DNA from: Clavibacter sp. VKM Ac-2872
Lineage (GTDB): Bacteria > Actinomycetota > Actinomycetes > Actinomycetales > Microbacteriaceae
Length of the DNA stretch: 64,000 nucleotides
Assembly (NCBI RefSeq): GCF_015351105.1
Contig: NZ_JADKRR010000004.1
Coordinates: forward strand, 1-64,000
Reading direction: 5' to 3'
This document shows positions 9,035 to 18,963 of this stretch, piece after piece; the stretch's first letter is position 1; each line of letters opens with the position of its first letter. The position numbers were made by a program, and so were the translations under genes. The notes under the pieces are model-generated. The model was not told the origin of the DNA. It did not search any database and was given only the letters and a program-made list of their open reading frames with translations.

Positions 9035-12000
9035 ATGCCCATCCATCGAGACCCGCTCCGTCCGGACCGGAGGCGCCGCCTGCGTGCCGGCCGTCCGCTC
9101 GCGGCCTGCGCCCTCGCGTTCGCGCTCGTCGCCGCCGGCACGACCACCGCCACCGCGGAGGACGCGCCGATCGCGACCATCCCCGTCGCCGCCACGGACG
9201 GCAGCTACCTCGTGACCCTGCGGGACCAGCCCGCCGCGTCCTACGACGGCACCCTCGACGGGCTCGCGCCTACGCGGGTCGACTCCGGCGCCCGCCTCGA
9301 CGCGCAGTCGGACGCCGTGCAGCGCTACTCCGACCACCTCACCCGGCTCCAGGACTCGGCCGCGAGCGCGGCGGGGGTCACCCCGACCAACCGGTACTCC
9401 CTCACCGTCAACGGCTTCTCGGCCAAGCTGACGGCGGAGCAGGTCCAGGCGCTCGGCCACGATCGCGACGTCCTCAGCGTCGAGCCCGACGAGACCCTGC
9501 ACCCCATGTCCACTCCCGACTCCCGCTTCATCGGCCTCGAGGGCGACGGCGGCCTGTGGTCGAAGGTGGGCGGTGCCGACGAGGCAGGCAAGGGTACGGT
9601 GATCGGCGTCATCGACACCGGCATCGCCCCGGACAGCCCCTCGTTCGCCGGGAAGCCCCTCGGGTCCACGCCCGGGGCGGATCCGTACCGCGACGGCTCC
9701 CGCATCGACTTCCGCAAGGGCGACGGCACCGTCTTCCACGGGACGTGCCAGGCGGGCGACGGCTTCGCGGCCGACGACTGCTCGACCAAGATCGTGGGCG
9801 CGCGCGCGTTCGAGTCGGGCCGGGCGGCGACGGACCGTCCGATCGGGCCGCAGGAGAAGGTGTCCCCTCTCGACACGGACGGCCACGGCAGCCACACCGG
9901 GAGCACGGCCGCGGGCGACGCGGGCGTGGCGGCGACCGCGGGCACCGTCCAGGAGACCATCGCCGGGATAGCCCCCGCCGCGAAGATCGCGGCCTACAAG
10001 GTGTGCTGGGACGGGCCGGACCCGTCGAAGGAGACGGACGACGGCTGCGAGACGTCGGACATCGTCGCCGGGATCGAGCAGGCCACGGCGGACGGCGTCG
10101 ACGTGATCAACATGTCGCTGGGCGGCCCGCCGAAGGCGGAGGACACGTTCCAGCGCGCCCTGCTCGGTGCGGCGGACGCCGGGATCTTCGTCGCGGCGGC
10201 GGGCGGCAACAGCGGCCCCGACGCCGGCTCGGTCACGAACATCGAGCCGTGGGTCACCACCGTCGCGGCCAGCAGCGTGCCGCGCAACTACTCCGGGACG
10301 GTCACCCTCGGCAGCGGAGCGGCCTTCGCCGGCGCCTCCGTGACCGTGGGATCGCCCGTGTCCGGGCCCCTCGTGCGCGCGGTGGACTCCGGGGTGACGG
10401 GCGCCACGTCCCCCGAGCTGTGCGGTGCCGGGACGCTGGATCCCGACAAGGTGCGCGGCCGCATCGTGCAGTGCGACCGGGGCGTGGTGAACCGCATCGA
10501 CAAGAGCGCCGAGGTCAAGCGCGCGGGCGGCATCGGCATGGTGCTCACCAACGTCAAGCCCGACTCCCAGGACCTCGACCTCCACACCGTCCCCACGGTG
10601 CACGTCGACGTCGACGCTCGGCAGGCCATCGTCGACTACGCGGCGAAGGCCGGGGCCACGGTGACCCTGACGGACGGGAACACGACGGGCGTCGAGCGCC
10701 CCGCGCCGCAGGTCGCGGGATTCAGCTCCCGTGGCGCCGCCGAGGCGGTCGACGGCGGCGACACCATCAAGCCCGACATCACCGCGCCGGGCGTGGGGAT
10801 CCTCGCCGCGGTCAGCGACAAGGGCGGCAAGCCCGCCTTCGCCCCGGAGTCGGGCACGTCCATGGCCTCACCGCACATCGCCGGGTTCGCGCTCGTCTAC
10901 CTCGGCGTCCACCCGAAGGCGTCGCCGGCCGAGGTCAAGTCGGCGCTCATGACGACCGCGACCGACACGCTCGACGCGAACGGCAAGGCCGCCACGGATC
11001 CGTTCGCCCAGGGAGCGGGGCAGATCGCGCCGGACCGGTTCCTGACCCCCGGCCTCTACTACCCGAGCGGCGCGAAGGACTGGGCCGGCTACGCCGCGGC
11101 CACGGGCCTCGCGCTGCCGCACCCGGTGGCGCCGGTGGCGCCGTCCCAGCTGAACCTGCCGAGCATCGGCGTCGGGAAGCTCATGGGGTCCACGACCGTG
11201 ACGCGCACCGTGACCTCGCTGACCGCGGGCACGTGGACGGCCTCCGTGCAGGGCGTGTCGCAGGCCGACGTGAAGGTGACGCCGGCGCGGCTGACGTTCA
11301 CGGCCCCGGGACAGACGAAGTCCTTCCAGGTGCGCATCACCGCGAAGCGCGGTGCGCCGTCCGACGCGTGGTCGACCGGTTCGCTCACCTGGAGCGGCTC
11401 CGCCGGCACCGTCCGCAGCCCCATCGCGGTGCGGCCCACCGCGATCGTCGCCCCGGCGTCGGTCGACGGCACCGGCACGAGCGGCAAGGTCGACGTGTCG
11501 GTCGACGCGGGCATCACGGGGCGGATCCCGCTCACGGCCGCCGGGCTCGCGCCCGGCGAGCTGCTGAGCGACGGCGGCACCGGCCCCCACTCCGGCAAGG
11601 TCACCGCCACCGAGGCCGACGGGGCCGAGATCACGGTGAAGGCGGGCGAGAAGGCACTGGTCCTCGAGGCGGCGCCGGTCGACGGCGCGTCCGACCTCAC
11701 CCTGTACCTCCAGAAGGTGGGCAAGAGCGAGGACGACCTGAAGCTCATCAGCCTGCAGCAGACGTCCTCGCTGTCGGAGCGCATCGTCGTGCCGGCGCCG
11801 GAGGCGGGCGACTACATCGTCGGCGTGGAGGCATCGAAGCTCGCGGGTTCGGCGACGAGCGTCGACTACGACCTCACGCGGTACGACGTGCAGGGCGCGG
11901 GCGGGGACGGATCCTTCGCGGTCTCGCCGGCCCAGCTCCCCGTCACCGCGGGGAAGAAGGCGACCTACACGGCCTCGTGGTCGGGCCTCGCCGCCGGCAA

Positions 12001-12628
12001 GTCGTACGTCGGGCTCGTGAGCTACGGCGGGACCACCGCCACCACGCTCGTGGACGTCACGACGCCCGCGGCCTCCGCGGCTCCCGTCGCGACCGCGGCT
12101 CCCGCCATCACGGGCACGCCGGACGTCGGGCAGACGCTCACGGCGTCGACGGGGGCGTGGACGCCGCAGGGCGTCACGCTGGCGACGCAGTGGCTGTCGA
12201 ACGGCACGCCGATCGCCGGGGCGACGGGATCCACGTTCCGCGTGACCCCCGCGGTCGCGGGCACGGCGCTGGCCGTCCAGGTGACGGCCACCGCGTCCGA
12301 CGGGCAGACGGGCGTCGCCACGAGCCCGACCGTCACCGCGCGGGACGTCGCCACGGTGCACCTGCAGGCGACGCACCCGCGGGGCGCGGCGAGCGGGAGC
12401 GTGCACGTGCAGGTGTCGGTGACGTCGGCCGCGAAGCAGGCCGCCACCGGGGTGGTCCGGGTGACCGTGGACGGCGCGGAGCACGACGTGCCGCTCGACG
12501 GCTCCGGCAACGGGTGCGCTGACCTCACGGGCATCGCACCGGGGACCCACACGGTGCAGGCGACCTACGCGGGCGACAACCTCGTCGGCGGGGGCACGAG
12601 CCGCGCGCAGAGGATCGTCGTGAGCTGA
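9035..12628 (+). CDS. secreted subtilisin-like serine protease (first of tandem pair)
   Basis: 1197 aa from the ATG at 9035 (GGGGGG upstream). Order: signal peptide (~1-42, cut after TATA), I9 propeptide (~55-155), S8 catalytic domain with Asp194 (VIDTG), His284 (DGHGSH) and Ser609 (SGTSMASP), and a PA domain inserted at ~435-545 between the oxyanion Asn region (GGNSG) and Ser. Then come an Fn3-like domain (~730-850), a prepeptidase-like beta domain, and two C-terminal Ig-like repeats (~1010-1195). Four Cys in the catalytic part may form disulfides. No sortase signal, so it should be released. Related actinobacterial subtilases are plant-virulence candidates; that role is inference here. Confidence 0.95.
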   Translation: MPIHRDPLRPDRRRRLRAGRPLAACALAFALVAAGTTTATAEDAPIATIPVAATDGSYLVTLRDQPAASYDGTLDGLAPTRVDSGARLDAQSDAVQRYSDHLTRLQDSAASAAGVTPTNRYSLTVNGFSAKLTAEQVQALGHDRDVLSVEPDETLHPMSTPDSRFIGLEGDGGLWSKVGGADEAGKGTVIGVIDTGIAPDSPSFAGKPLGSTPGADPYRDGSRIDFRKGDGTVFHGTCQAGDGFAADDCSTKIVGARAFESGRAATDRPIGPQEKVSPLDTDGHGSHTGSTAAGDAGVAATAGTVQETIAGIAPAAKIAAYKVCWDGPDPSKETDDGCETSDIVAGIEQATADGVDVINMSLGGPPKAEDTFQRALLGAADAGIFVAAAGGNSGPDAGSVTNIEPWVTTVAASSVPRNYSGTVTLGSGAAFAGASVTVGSPVSGPLVRAVDSGVTGATSPELCGAGTLDPDKVRGRIVQCDRGVVNRIDKSAEVKRAGGIGMVLTNVKPDSQDLDLHTVPTVHVDVDARQAIVDYAAKAGATVTLTDGNTTGVERPAPQVAGFSSRGAAEAVDGGDTIKPDITAPGVGILAAVSDKGGKPAFAPESGTSMASPHIAGFALVYLGVHPKASPAEVKSALMTTATDTLDANGKAATDPFAQGAGQIAPDRFLTPGLYYPSGAKDWAGYAAATGLALPHPVAPVAPSQLNLPSIGVGKLMGSTTVTRTVTSLTAGTWTASVQGVSQADVKVTPARLTFTAPGQTKSFQVRITAKRGAPSDAWSTGSLTWSGSAGTVRSPIAVRPTAIVAPASVDGTGTSGKVDVSVDAGITGRIPLTAAGLAPGELLSDGGTGPHSGKVTATEADGAEITVKAGEKALVLEAAPVDGASDLTLYLQKVGKSEDDLKLISLQQTSSLSERIVVPAPEAGDYIVGVEASKLAGSATSVDYDLTRYDVQGAGGDGSFAVSPAQLPVTAGKKATYTASWSGLAAGKSYVGLVSYGGTTATTLVDVTTPAASAAPVATAAPAITGTPDVGQTLTASTGAWTPQGVTLATQWLSNGTPIAGATGSTFRVTPAVAGTALAVQVTATASDGQTGVATSPTVTARDVATVHLQATHPRGAASGSVHVQVSVTSAAKQAATGVVRVTVDGAEHDVPLDGSGNGCADLTGIAPGTHTVQATYAGDNLVGGGTSRAQRIVVS

Positions 12629-12654
12629 TCGCGCGGAGCGCGCGAGCGACCACA

Positions 12655-12686
12655 GGAGGGCGGGTGCCGGACGGCACCCGCCCTCC
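12655..12686 (+). terminator. terminator of first subtilase
   Basis: GGAGGGCGGGTGCC and its complement form a perfect 14-bp stem on loop GGAC, 26 bases after the stop. The stem is nearly the same as the one behind the second subtilase. Confidence 0.88.
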
Positions 12687-12832
12687 GTCGTGCGCGCGGC
12701 GCCCGGCCCCTACACGGGAGAGGAGGCCCGTACCTGAAAGCCATCCGTGCGTCAGGCGGTGGGCGATGCGGTGGACGACCCGCGACCGGCTCGGGGTGGC
12801 TGCCATGGTGGGGATCCGCCGCCGGCCGCAAC

Positions 12833-12850
12833 TGTTACACGGCGGTAACA
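12833..12850. promoter_or_regulatory. palindrome TGTTAC-N6-GTAACA upstream of second subtilase
   Basis: A perfect 6-bp inverted repeat with a 6-bp spacer, rare A/T-rich sequence in this GC-rich region. It ends about 30 bp before a TATGTT hexamer at 12881 that fits a -10, so it sits where an activator would bind. The first subtilase has no matching site in its upstream region. Confidence 0.5.
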
Positions 12851-12880
12851 CCGATCCGTTCTCAGGGCGAATGCCCGGGG

Positions 12881-12886
12881 TATGTT
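12881..12886 (+). promoter_or_regulatory. candidate -10 of second subtilase
   Basis: TATGTT, 65 bases before the start codon. The -35 region (GTTCTC near 12858) is a poor match, which suggests an activated promoter. Confidence 0.4.
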
Positions 12887-12950
12887 GAGGATTCGCGCGT
12901 GTCGCAAGGGGTACGCGCGGGCCACTCATCCCCTCTCGAAGGACGTGTTC

Positions 12951-15900
12951 GTGATCCCACGCTCCCCCCGGCTCCGCTCGGAGTCCGACCGCGCATCATC
13001 CCTGCGCAGGGCGACGGCCTCCGTCGCCGCCACCGCCCTCGTCGCCGCCGGCCTCGTCACGTTCGGAGCAGCAGGGGCCATGGCGGCCCCGGCGCCGACC
13101 GTCGCCAAGCAGGCGGCCGACCTCGAGGACGGCCGCTACATCGTGACCCTCGCGGACGACGCCGCCGCGACCTACCAGGGCGGCGTCTCCGGACTGGCCG
13201 CCACCGAGGCCCGCTCGGGAACGCAGCTCGACGCGGGATCCGCCCCCGTCGAGCGCTATACCGACTACCTCGAGGGACAGCAGCAGGATGTGGCCGCCAG
13301 CGTCGGCGCCGACATCGACTACTCGTACTCCCTGACGGTCAACGGCTTCTCGGCCGACCTCACCGCCGAGCAGGCCGCGGCGCTCTCGAGCGACCGGAAG
13401 GTCCTGAGCGTCGAGCCCGACCGGATCTACCACCCCACCTCCACCCCGGCCGCCGACTTCCTGGGCCTCACGGGCCCCGAGGGTGTGTGGGCGAAGACGG
13501 GCGGCCAGGAGGACGCGGGCGAGGGCGCCGTCATCGGCGTCATCGACACCGGCATCGCTCCCGAGAACCCCGCGTTCGCGGGCGAGCCGCTCGGCACCGC
13601 GGCGGGCGACGCGCCCTACCGCGACGGATCCACGATCCGCTTCGACAAGGGCGACGGCACCCCGTTCACCGGCGTCTGCCAGACCGGCGAGCAGTTCGCC
13701 GCGGACGACTGCAGCACGAAGATCGTCGGCGCCCGCTACTTCGTGGACGGCTTCGGCAAGGCGAACATCGGCAACGCGTCGACGGGCGAGTACGTCTCCC
13801 CGCGCGACGGCGACGGCCACGGTTCGCACACCGCGTCCACCGCGGCGGGCGATGCCGGCGTGGAGGCGACCATCGACGGCAACCCGCTCGGCGAGATCTC
13901 GGGCGTCGCGCCCGCGTCGAAGATCGCCGCGTACAAGGTCTGCTGGTCGGGCCCCGACAACTCCGTGCAGACCGACGACGGCTGCGCAGGCGCCGACCTG
14001 GTCGCCGCCATCGAGCAGGCCACGGAGGACGGCGTCGACGTCATCAACTACTCCATCGGCGGCGGATCCGCGGAGACCACGTTCTCCGCGACCGACGCGG
14101 CGTTCCTGGGCGCTGCCAGCGCGGGCATCTTCGTCTCCGCCTCCGCGGGCAACTCCGGCCCCGACGCCTCCACCCTCGACAACGCGTCGCCGTGGATCAC
14201 CACGGTCGCCGCGAGCACGGTCGCGGGCAACTTCGAGGCCACCGCGAAGCTCGGCGACGGGCAGCAGTTCGCGGGCTCGTCCATCACGGTGACCGAGCCG
14301 GTGACGGGCGCGTTCGTCACGGCGGCCTCCGTCGCGGTGGCCGGCGCGGTCACGCCGGCCCTCTGCGGCCCCGGCGTGCTGGATCCGGCGAAGGCCGCGG
14401 GGAAGATCGTGCTGTGCGAGCGCGGCACGTTCGACCGGGTCGCGAAGTCGGCCGAGGTCGAGCGCGCGGGCGGCATCGGCATGGTGCTCGTGAACCCGAC
14501 GCCCAACTCGATCGACGCCGACACGCACTCCGTGCCGACCGTCCACCTCGACGCCGACGTCTACGCCGCGGTCTCCGCGTACGCGGCCACGCCCGGCGCG
14601 ACCGTCACCCTCGTGCCGGGCAACACGACGGGCGTCTCCGCCCCGACCCCGCAGGTCGCGGGCTTCAGCTCGCGCGGCCCGGTCCTCGCGGACGGCAGCG
14701 ACATCCTCAAGCCCGACGTGACGGCGCCCGGCGTCTCGATCATCGCGGCGACGAACAACGCCGAGGGCGAGGAGCCGACCTTCGCGCTCCTCTCCGGCAC
14801 CTCGATGGCGGCCCCGCACGTGGCTGGCCTCGCGCTGCTGTACCTGGGCGAGCGTCCGAACGCGTCGGTGTCCGAGATCAAGTCCGCGCTCATGACGACC
14901 GCGTACGACACGAAGGACGCGGACGGCGGCACGGTGACGGATCCCTTCACCCAGGGCGCCGGCCACGTCGACCCGACCCGCTACCTCGACGCGGGCCTGC
15001 TGTACCTCAACGACCGCAGCGACTGGGTCGCGTACCTCGTGGCCCTCGGGTACGGCACGGGCGTCGACCCCGTCGACCCGTCGGAGCTCAACCTGGCGAG
15101 CATCGCGATCGGCACCCTCACGGGCTCCGAGACCGTGACGCGCGAGGTCACCTCGACGGGCCCCGGCACCTACACCGCCAGCGTGCAGGGCCTCGCGGGC
15201 GTCCAGGCTGACGTCACGCCGTCCACGCTCGAGTTCACCGAGGCGGGCCAGACGAAGTCGTTCGAGGTGGCGTTCACGCGCACCACGGCGACGGTCGACG
15301 AGTACGCCACCGGGTCTCTCACCTGGACGAGCGCCGACCACGTCGTGCGCAGCCCCGTCGCCGTCAACCCCGTCTCCATCGCGGCCCCGGCCGAGGTGGA
15401 CGGCACCGGGATCGACGGATCCGTGGACGTCACGGTCACGCCCGGGGCCACCGGGCCCGTCGCGCTGACCGCCGAGGGCCTCGCCCGCGGCGTCGTGATC
15501 CCCGATCCGAAGGACGCCTCGTCGCCGTACACCGGCTCCGGACCCGCGAAGACCTCGGCGACCTACACGGTCACCGTGCCGGAGGGGCAGCTGGCCACGC
15601 GGATCGACCTCGACTCCGCGGACGACGCCGCCGACCTCGACCTCACGGTGACGCACGTCGCCGACGGGACGACGTCGACGTACACGTCGGCCACCGCGTC
15701 GGCCGACGAGTCCGTGACCATCGAGACGCCGGCCCCCGGCGACTACGTGGTCAAGGTGGACGTGTTCTCGATCCCCGCGGGCGCGACGGCGGCGTCGTAC
15801 ACGGTCACGCAGTTCGACCTGTCCACGACGACGGACGATGGCGCCTTCACGGTGTCCCCGAGCCCGATCGACGCGGTGCAGAGCCGACCGGCCACCTACA

Positions 15901-16559
15901 CGGCCTCGTGGCGCGACCTCGCCCCCGAGACCGCGTACCTCGGCCGCGTGGCGTACTCGGGCTCCGGCTTCACGACCTACGTGCGCGTCGAGTCCGGCCC
16001 GATCCCGGCCCCGGTCGCGACCGCGCCGCCCGTGATCACCGGGACCCCCGTCGCCGGCCAGACGCTCACCGCGTCGCCCGGCACCTGGGACCAGGAGGGC
16101 CTGAAGTACTCGTACCAGTGGTACGCGGACGGCAAGGCGCTCGCCGGCCAGACGCGCGCGACCTACAAGGTGTCGCCGTCGGTCTCGGGCAAGTCGATCA
16201 CCGTCGTCGTGACGGCGAAGCCGGCCGAGGGCCCCACGGGCACCGCGACGAGCGAGCCCGTCGTGGTCAAGCTGGCGAGCACCGTGACGGTGAGCGTCAA
16301 GCCGCCCGTGCTGACGAGCGCGCAGAAGGCCGTCGTCACGGTCAAGGTCGACAGCACGGCGAAGGCGGCGCCCACGGGCACCGTCACCGTCCAGGTCGGC
16401 GCGGACGCGTTCGAGGTCACCCTCGACGCGGCGGGCGCCGGCCGCGTCGAGCTGCCGGCGTACGCGAAGGGCCGGTACGCGGTCACCGCGACGTACGCGG
16501 GCGACACGGCGAACGCGGCGAAGACCAGCGCGCCGAAGTACCTCTACGTGAGCCGCTGA
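12951..16559 (+). CDS. secreted subtilisin-like serine protease (second of tandem pair)
   Basis: 1202 aa from GTG at 12951 (AAGGA 8 bases before; GTG at 12945 is also possible). Same architecture as its neighbour: signal peptide (~1-46, AAGAMAA), I9 propeptide, S8 catalytic domain with Asp199, His290 and Ser618, inserted PA domain (~445-555), Fn3-like domain, and C-terminal Ig-like repeats of the ITGTPVAGQTLTASPGTW and YAGDT types. The two proteins align over their whole length, so they arose by tandem duplication. Unlike its twin, this gene has an upstream palindrome, so the copies may be regulated differently. Predicted extracellular. Confidence 0.95.
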   Translation: MIPRSPRLRSESDRASSLRRATASVAATALVAAGLVTFGAAGAMAAPAPTVAKQAADLEDGRYIVTLADDAAATYQGGVSGLAATEARSGTQLDAGSAPVERYTDYLEGQQQDVAASVGADIDYSYSLTVNGFSADLTAEQAAALSSDRKVLSVEPDRIYHPTSTPAADFLGLTGPEGVWAKTGGQEDAGEGAVIGVIDTGIAPENPAFAGEPLGTAAGDAPYRDGSTIRFDKGDGTPFTGVCQTGEQFAADDCSTKIVGARYFVDGFGKANIGNASTGEYVSPRDGDGHGSHTASTAAGDAGVEATIDGNPLGEISGVAPASKIAAYKVCWSGPDNSVQTDDGCAGADLVAAIEQATEDGVDVINYSIGGGSAETTFSATDAAFLGAASAGIFVSASAGNSGPDASTLDNASPWITTVAASTVAGNFEATAKLGDGQQFAGSSITVTEPVTGAFVTAASVAVAGAVTPALCGPGVLDPAKAAGKIVLCERGTFDRVAKSAEVERAGGIGMVLVNPTPNSIDADTHSVPTVHLDADVYAAVSAYAATPGATVTLVPGNTTGVSAPTPQVAGFSSRGPVLADGSDILKPDVTAPGVSIIAATNNAEGEEPTFALLSGTSMAAPHVAGLALLYLGERPNASVSEIKSALMTTAYDTKDADGGTVTDPFTQGAGHVDPTRYLDAGLLYLNDRSDWVAYLVALGYGTGVDPVDPSELNLASIAIGTLTGSETVTREVTSTGPGTYTASVQGLAGVQADVTPSTLEFTEAGQTKSFEVAFTRTTATVDEYATGSLTWTSADHVVRSPVAVNPVSIAAPAEVDGTGIDGSVDVTVTPGATGPVALTAEGLARGVVIPDPKDASSPYTGSGPAKTSATYTVTVPEGQLATRIDLDSADDAADLDLTVTHVADGTTSTYTSATASADESVTIETPAPGDYVVKVDVFSIPAGATAASYTVTQFDLSTTTDDGAFTVSPSPIDAVQSRPATYTASWRDLAPETAYLGRVAYSGSGFTTYVRVESGPIPAPVATAPPVITGTPVAGQTLTASPGTWDQEGLKYSYQWYADGKALAGQTRATYKVSPSVSGKSITVVVTAKPAEGPTGTATSEPVVVKLASTVTVSVKPPVLTSAQKAVVTVKVDSTAKAAPTGTVTVQVGADAFEVTLDAAGAGRVELPAYAKGRYAVTATYAGDTANAAKTSAPKYLYVSR

Positions 16560-16584
16560 TCCGGCTGATGTAGCGAGAGACCGC

Positions 16585-16618
16585 GGAGGGGCGGGTGCCT
16601 GCCGGCACCCGCCCCTCC
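16585..16618 (+). terminator. terminator of second subtilase
   Basis: GGAGGGGCGGGTGCC and its complement form a perfect 15-bp stem on a 4-base loop. It differs by one inserted G from the stem behind the first subtilase. Confidence 0.88.
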
Positions 16619-16650
16619 CGGCGTCCGGGCCCGGTGCGGGCCGGCGCGCG

Positions 16651-17523
16651 TCAGCGGAAGATGATCGTGCGCGCGCCGTCGAGCAGCACGCGGTGCTCCG
16701 CGAACCAGCGCACGGCCTGCGTGAGGGTGCGCGACTCCTCGTCCTGGCCGATCGCCATGAGCTCGCGGGCGCTGCGCGAGTGGTCGACCCGCACGACGTT
16801 CTGCTCCACGATCGGGCCCTCGTCGAGGTCGCTCGTGACGAAGTGGGCGGTCGCGCCGATGAGCTTCACGCCGCGCGCGTGCGCCTGCTTGTAGGGGTTC
16901 GCGCCCTTGAAGCCGGGCAGGAAGGAGTGGTGGATGTTGATGATCCGCCCGCTGAGCCGCGCGCAGAGCTCGGGGGAGAGGATCTGCATGTAGCGCGCGA
17001 GCACCACCAGCTCGATGTCGTGCTCCTCGACCGCGCGGATCACGCGCTCCTCGAAGGCCCGCTTCGACGCGTCGTCCGTGACGGGCACGTGCTCGAACGG
17101 CACGCCGTAGAAGCCCGCGAGGTCGGCGAGCCGGTCGTGGTTGCTGAGCACGAGCGGGATCTCGACGGGCAGCTGCCCCGCGCGCTGCCGGAACAGGAGG
17201 TCGTTCACGCAGTGCTCGGCGGTGGATCCCAGCACGAGCGTCCGCAGCGGCCGGCCCACCTCGTCGAGGTGCCAGGTGGCGTCGTAGCGCTCGACCACGG
17301 CGGAGAGGGCGTCGGCCAGCCGGTCGTCGTCGGCGGCGCTCTGGATCTGCAGGCGCATGAAGAACCGGCCCGTGTCGGCGCTCGAGAACTGCTGCGACTC
17401 GGTGATGTCGCCGCCGGCCTCGACGATGGCGCCCGCGATGGCGTGCACGATGCCCGGGCGGTCGTCGCAGGAGAAGCTGAGGACGCGGTGCGGCGGGCGC
17501 GCGCGGGTGGCCTGGTCGGTCAT
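16651..17523 (-). CDS. purU: formyltetrahydrofolate deformylase
   Basis: 290 aa, ATG at 17523. PurU hydrolyses 10-formyl-THF to formate and THF, balancing one-carbon units. An N-terminal ACT domain (~13-90, LSFSCDDRPGIVHAIAG) is followed by the formyltransferase-type catalytic domain with the Asn and His of INIHHSFLPGFKGANPY and the Asp in TSDLDEGPIVEQ. Length is typical. It is a single leftward gene that faces away from the MFS gene at 17601, with only 77 bases between them. Confidence 0.96.
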   Translation of the reverse strand: MTDQATRARPPHRVLSFSCDDRPGIVHAIAGAIVEAGGDITESQQFSSADTGRFFMRLQIQSAADDDRLADALSAVVERYDATWHLDEVGRPLRTLVLGSTAEHCVNDLLFRQRAGQLPVEIPLVLSNHDRLADLAGFYGVPFEHVPVTDDASKRAFEERVIRAVEEHDIELVVLARYMQILSPELCARLSGRIINIHHSFLPGFKGANPYKQAHARGVKLIGATAHFVTSDLDEGPIVEQNVVRVDHSRSARELMAIGQDEESRTLTQAVRWFAEHRVLLDGARTIIFR

Positions 17524-17600
17524 CCGTCTAGGCTATTGCCTGGCTGCGCGGATCCCGCCGGCCCCGGGAGCACTCCCGCCGTCACGTCCCCTCAGGTCCC

Positions 17601-18905
17601 ATGACGAACACCTCCCCCATATTCCTGCCCGACCTCGAGCGCGCCGAGCGCGCCGGCCGCCGCCGTACGCGGCCCGGGATCGACCCGTCGTTCCGGTTCC
17701 CCTGGGTCGGGATCCTCACGCTCGCCGCGTGCGTGTTCCTCAGCGTCACGAGCGAGATGCTGCCCACGGGCCTCCTCAGCGAGATGAGCGGCGACCTCGG
17801 CGTCGACGAGTCGCGCGTGGGCCTGCTCGTCTCGGTGTTCGCGGTCGCGGTGGTCGTCTCCAGCGCGCCGCTCGCGGCCCTCACCCGACGGGTCCCGCGG
17901 CACGCGCTGCTGCTCGCGGTGCTCGCGGTCTTCGCGACGAGCAACCTCCTCACGGCGCTGGCGCCGACCTTCGAGCTCGTCACGGCGACGCGCGTGCTCG
18001 GCGGGCTCGCGCACGGCCTGTTCTGGGCGGTCGTCGGCGCGTACTCGGCGCACCTCGTGCCGCCCGCGCTCATCGGCCGGGCGGTCGCGCTCACGGTCGG
18101 CGGCGGCAGCCTCGCGTTCGTGCTCGGCGTGCCGCTCGGCACCGCGGCCGGGCAGGCGTTCGGCTGGCGGGCGGCGTTCGCGGGGATCGGCGTGCTCACG
18201 CTCCTGGGGATCCTGCTCGTGTGGCGGTTCCTGCCGGCGGTCGGGCGGCCCGCACGCGAGGTGCCCGCCGACGCGCCCGCCGGCGGACGCGTCGGGATGC
18301 GGCAGCGCATGGCCGGGCAGGGCCTCGGCGGCGTGCTCCTCGTGTGCCTCACGGCGATGGTCATCATGATCGGCCACTACGGCCTCTACACGTACGTCGA
18401 CCCGTTCGTCACGCGCGTCATGGGCATCCCCGAGCAGCAGCTCAGCGCCATGCTCTTCGGCTACGGCATCGCCGGCGCGGTCGGGCTCGTCATCGCGGGC
18501 ACCGTGTTCGCCAGCCGACCGCAGCTGGGCGTGCTCGCGGGGCTCGCGGCGGCGGCCGCGGGGGTCAGCGCGCTCGCGTTCGTGCCCGGGCTATGGGCCG
18601 TGGCGATCCCCGGCTTCCTCCTGTGGGGCCTCGCGTTCGGCGCCATCCCGACCCTGCTCCAGACGCGCATGCTGCACGCCGCGCACCCGTCGTTCCGGGA
18701 CACGGCCAGCTCCTTCTACACGACCGCGTTCAACGTCGGCATCGGCGGCGGCGCGCTCGTGGGCGGCGCGCTGCTCGACGGACTCGGCATCGCCGCGCTG
18801 CCGGGGGCGTTCCTCGCGGTGATGGCGGTGTCGGTCGTGCTCGTCGTGGGATCCGCCGGCCGGGCCGCCCGGGGTCGCGCGGCCGCCGCGCGCATCGCCG
18901 TCTGA
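17601..18905 (+). CDS. MFS transporter, DHA1-type exporter
   Basis: 434 aa, ATG at 17601. About 12 transmembrane helices after a 35-residue basic N-terminus. The first helix has VFLSVTSEMLPTGLL, typical of AraJ/SotB-like sugar or drug exporters, and an MFS motif-like loop (LTRRVPRHA) follows helix 2. It is predicted to export small molecules using the proton gradient. Substrate not readable from sequence. Confidence 0.9.
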   Translation: MTNTSPIFLPDLERAERAGRRRTRPGIDPSFRFPWVGILTLAACVFLSVTSEMLPTGLLSEMSGDLGVDESRVGLLVSVFAVAVVVSSAPLAALTRRVPRHALLLAVLAVFATSNLLTALAPTFELVTATRVLGGLAHGLFWAVVGAYSAHLVPPALIGRAVALTVGGGSLAFVLGVPLGTAAGQAFGWRAAFAGIGVLTLLGILLVWRFLPAVGRPAREVPADAPAGGRVGMRQRMAGQGLGGVLLVCLTAMVIMIGHYGLYTYVDPFVTRVMGIPEQQLSAMLFGYGIAGAVGLVIAGTVFASRPQLGVLAGLAAAAAGVSALAFVPGLWAVAIPGFLLWGLAFGAIPTLLQTRMLHAAHPSFRDTASSFYTTAFNVGIGGGALVGGALLDGLGIAALPGAFLAVMAVSVVLVVGSAGRAARGRAAAARIAV

Positions 18906-18963
18906 TCCGACCGCCCTCCCCAGTCGCACGGGGGCGCCTCACGCCTGCGGGAGGATGGGAATC

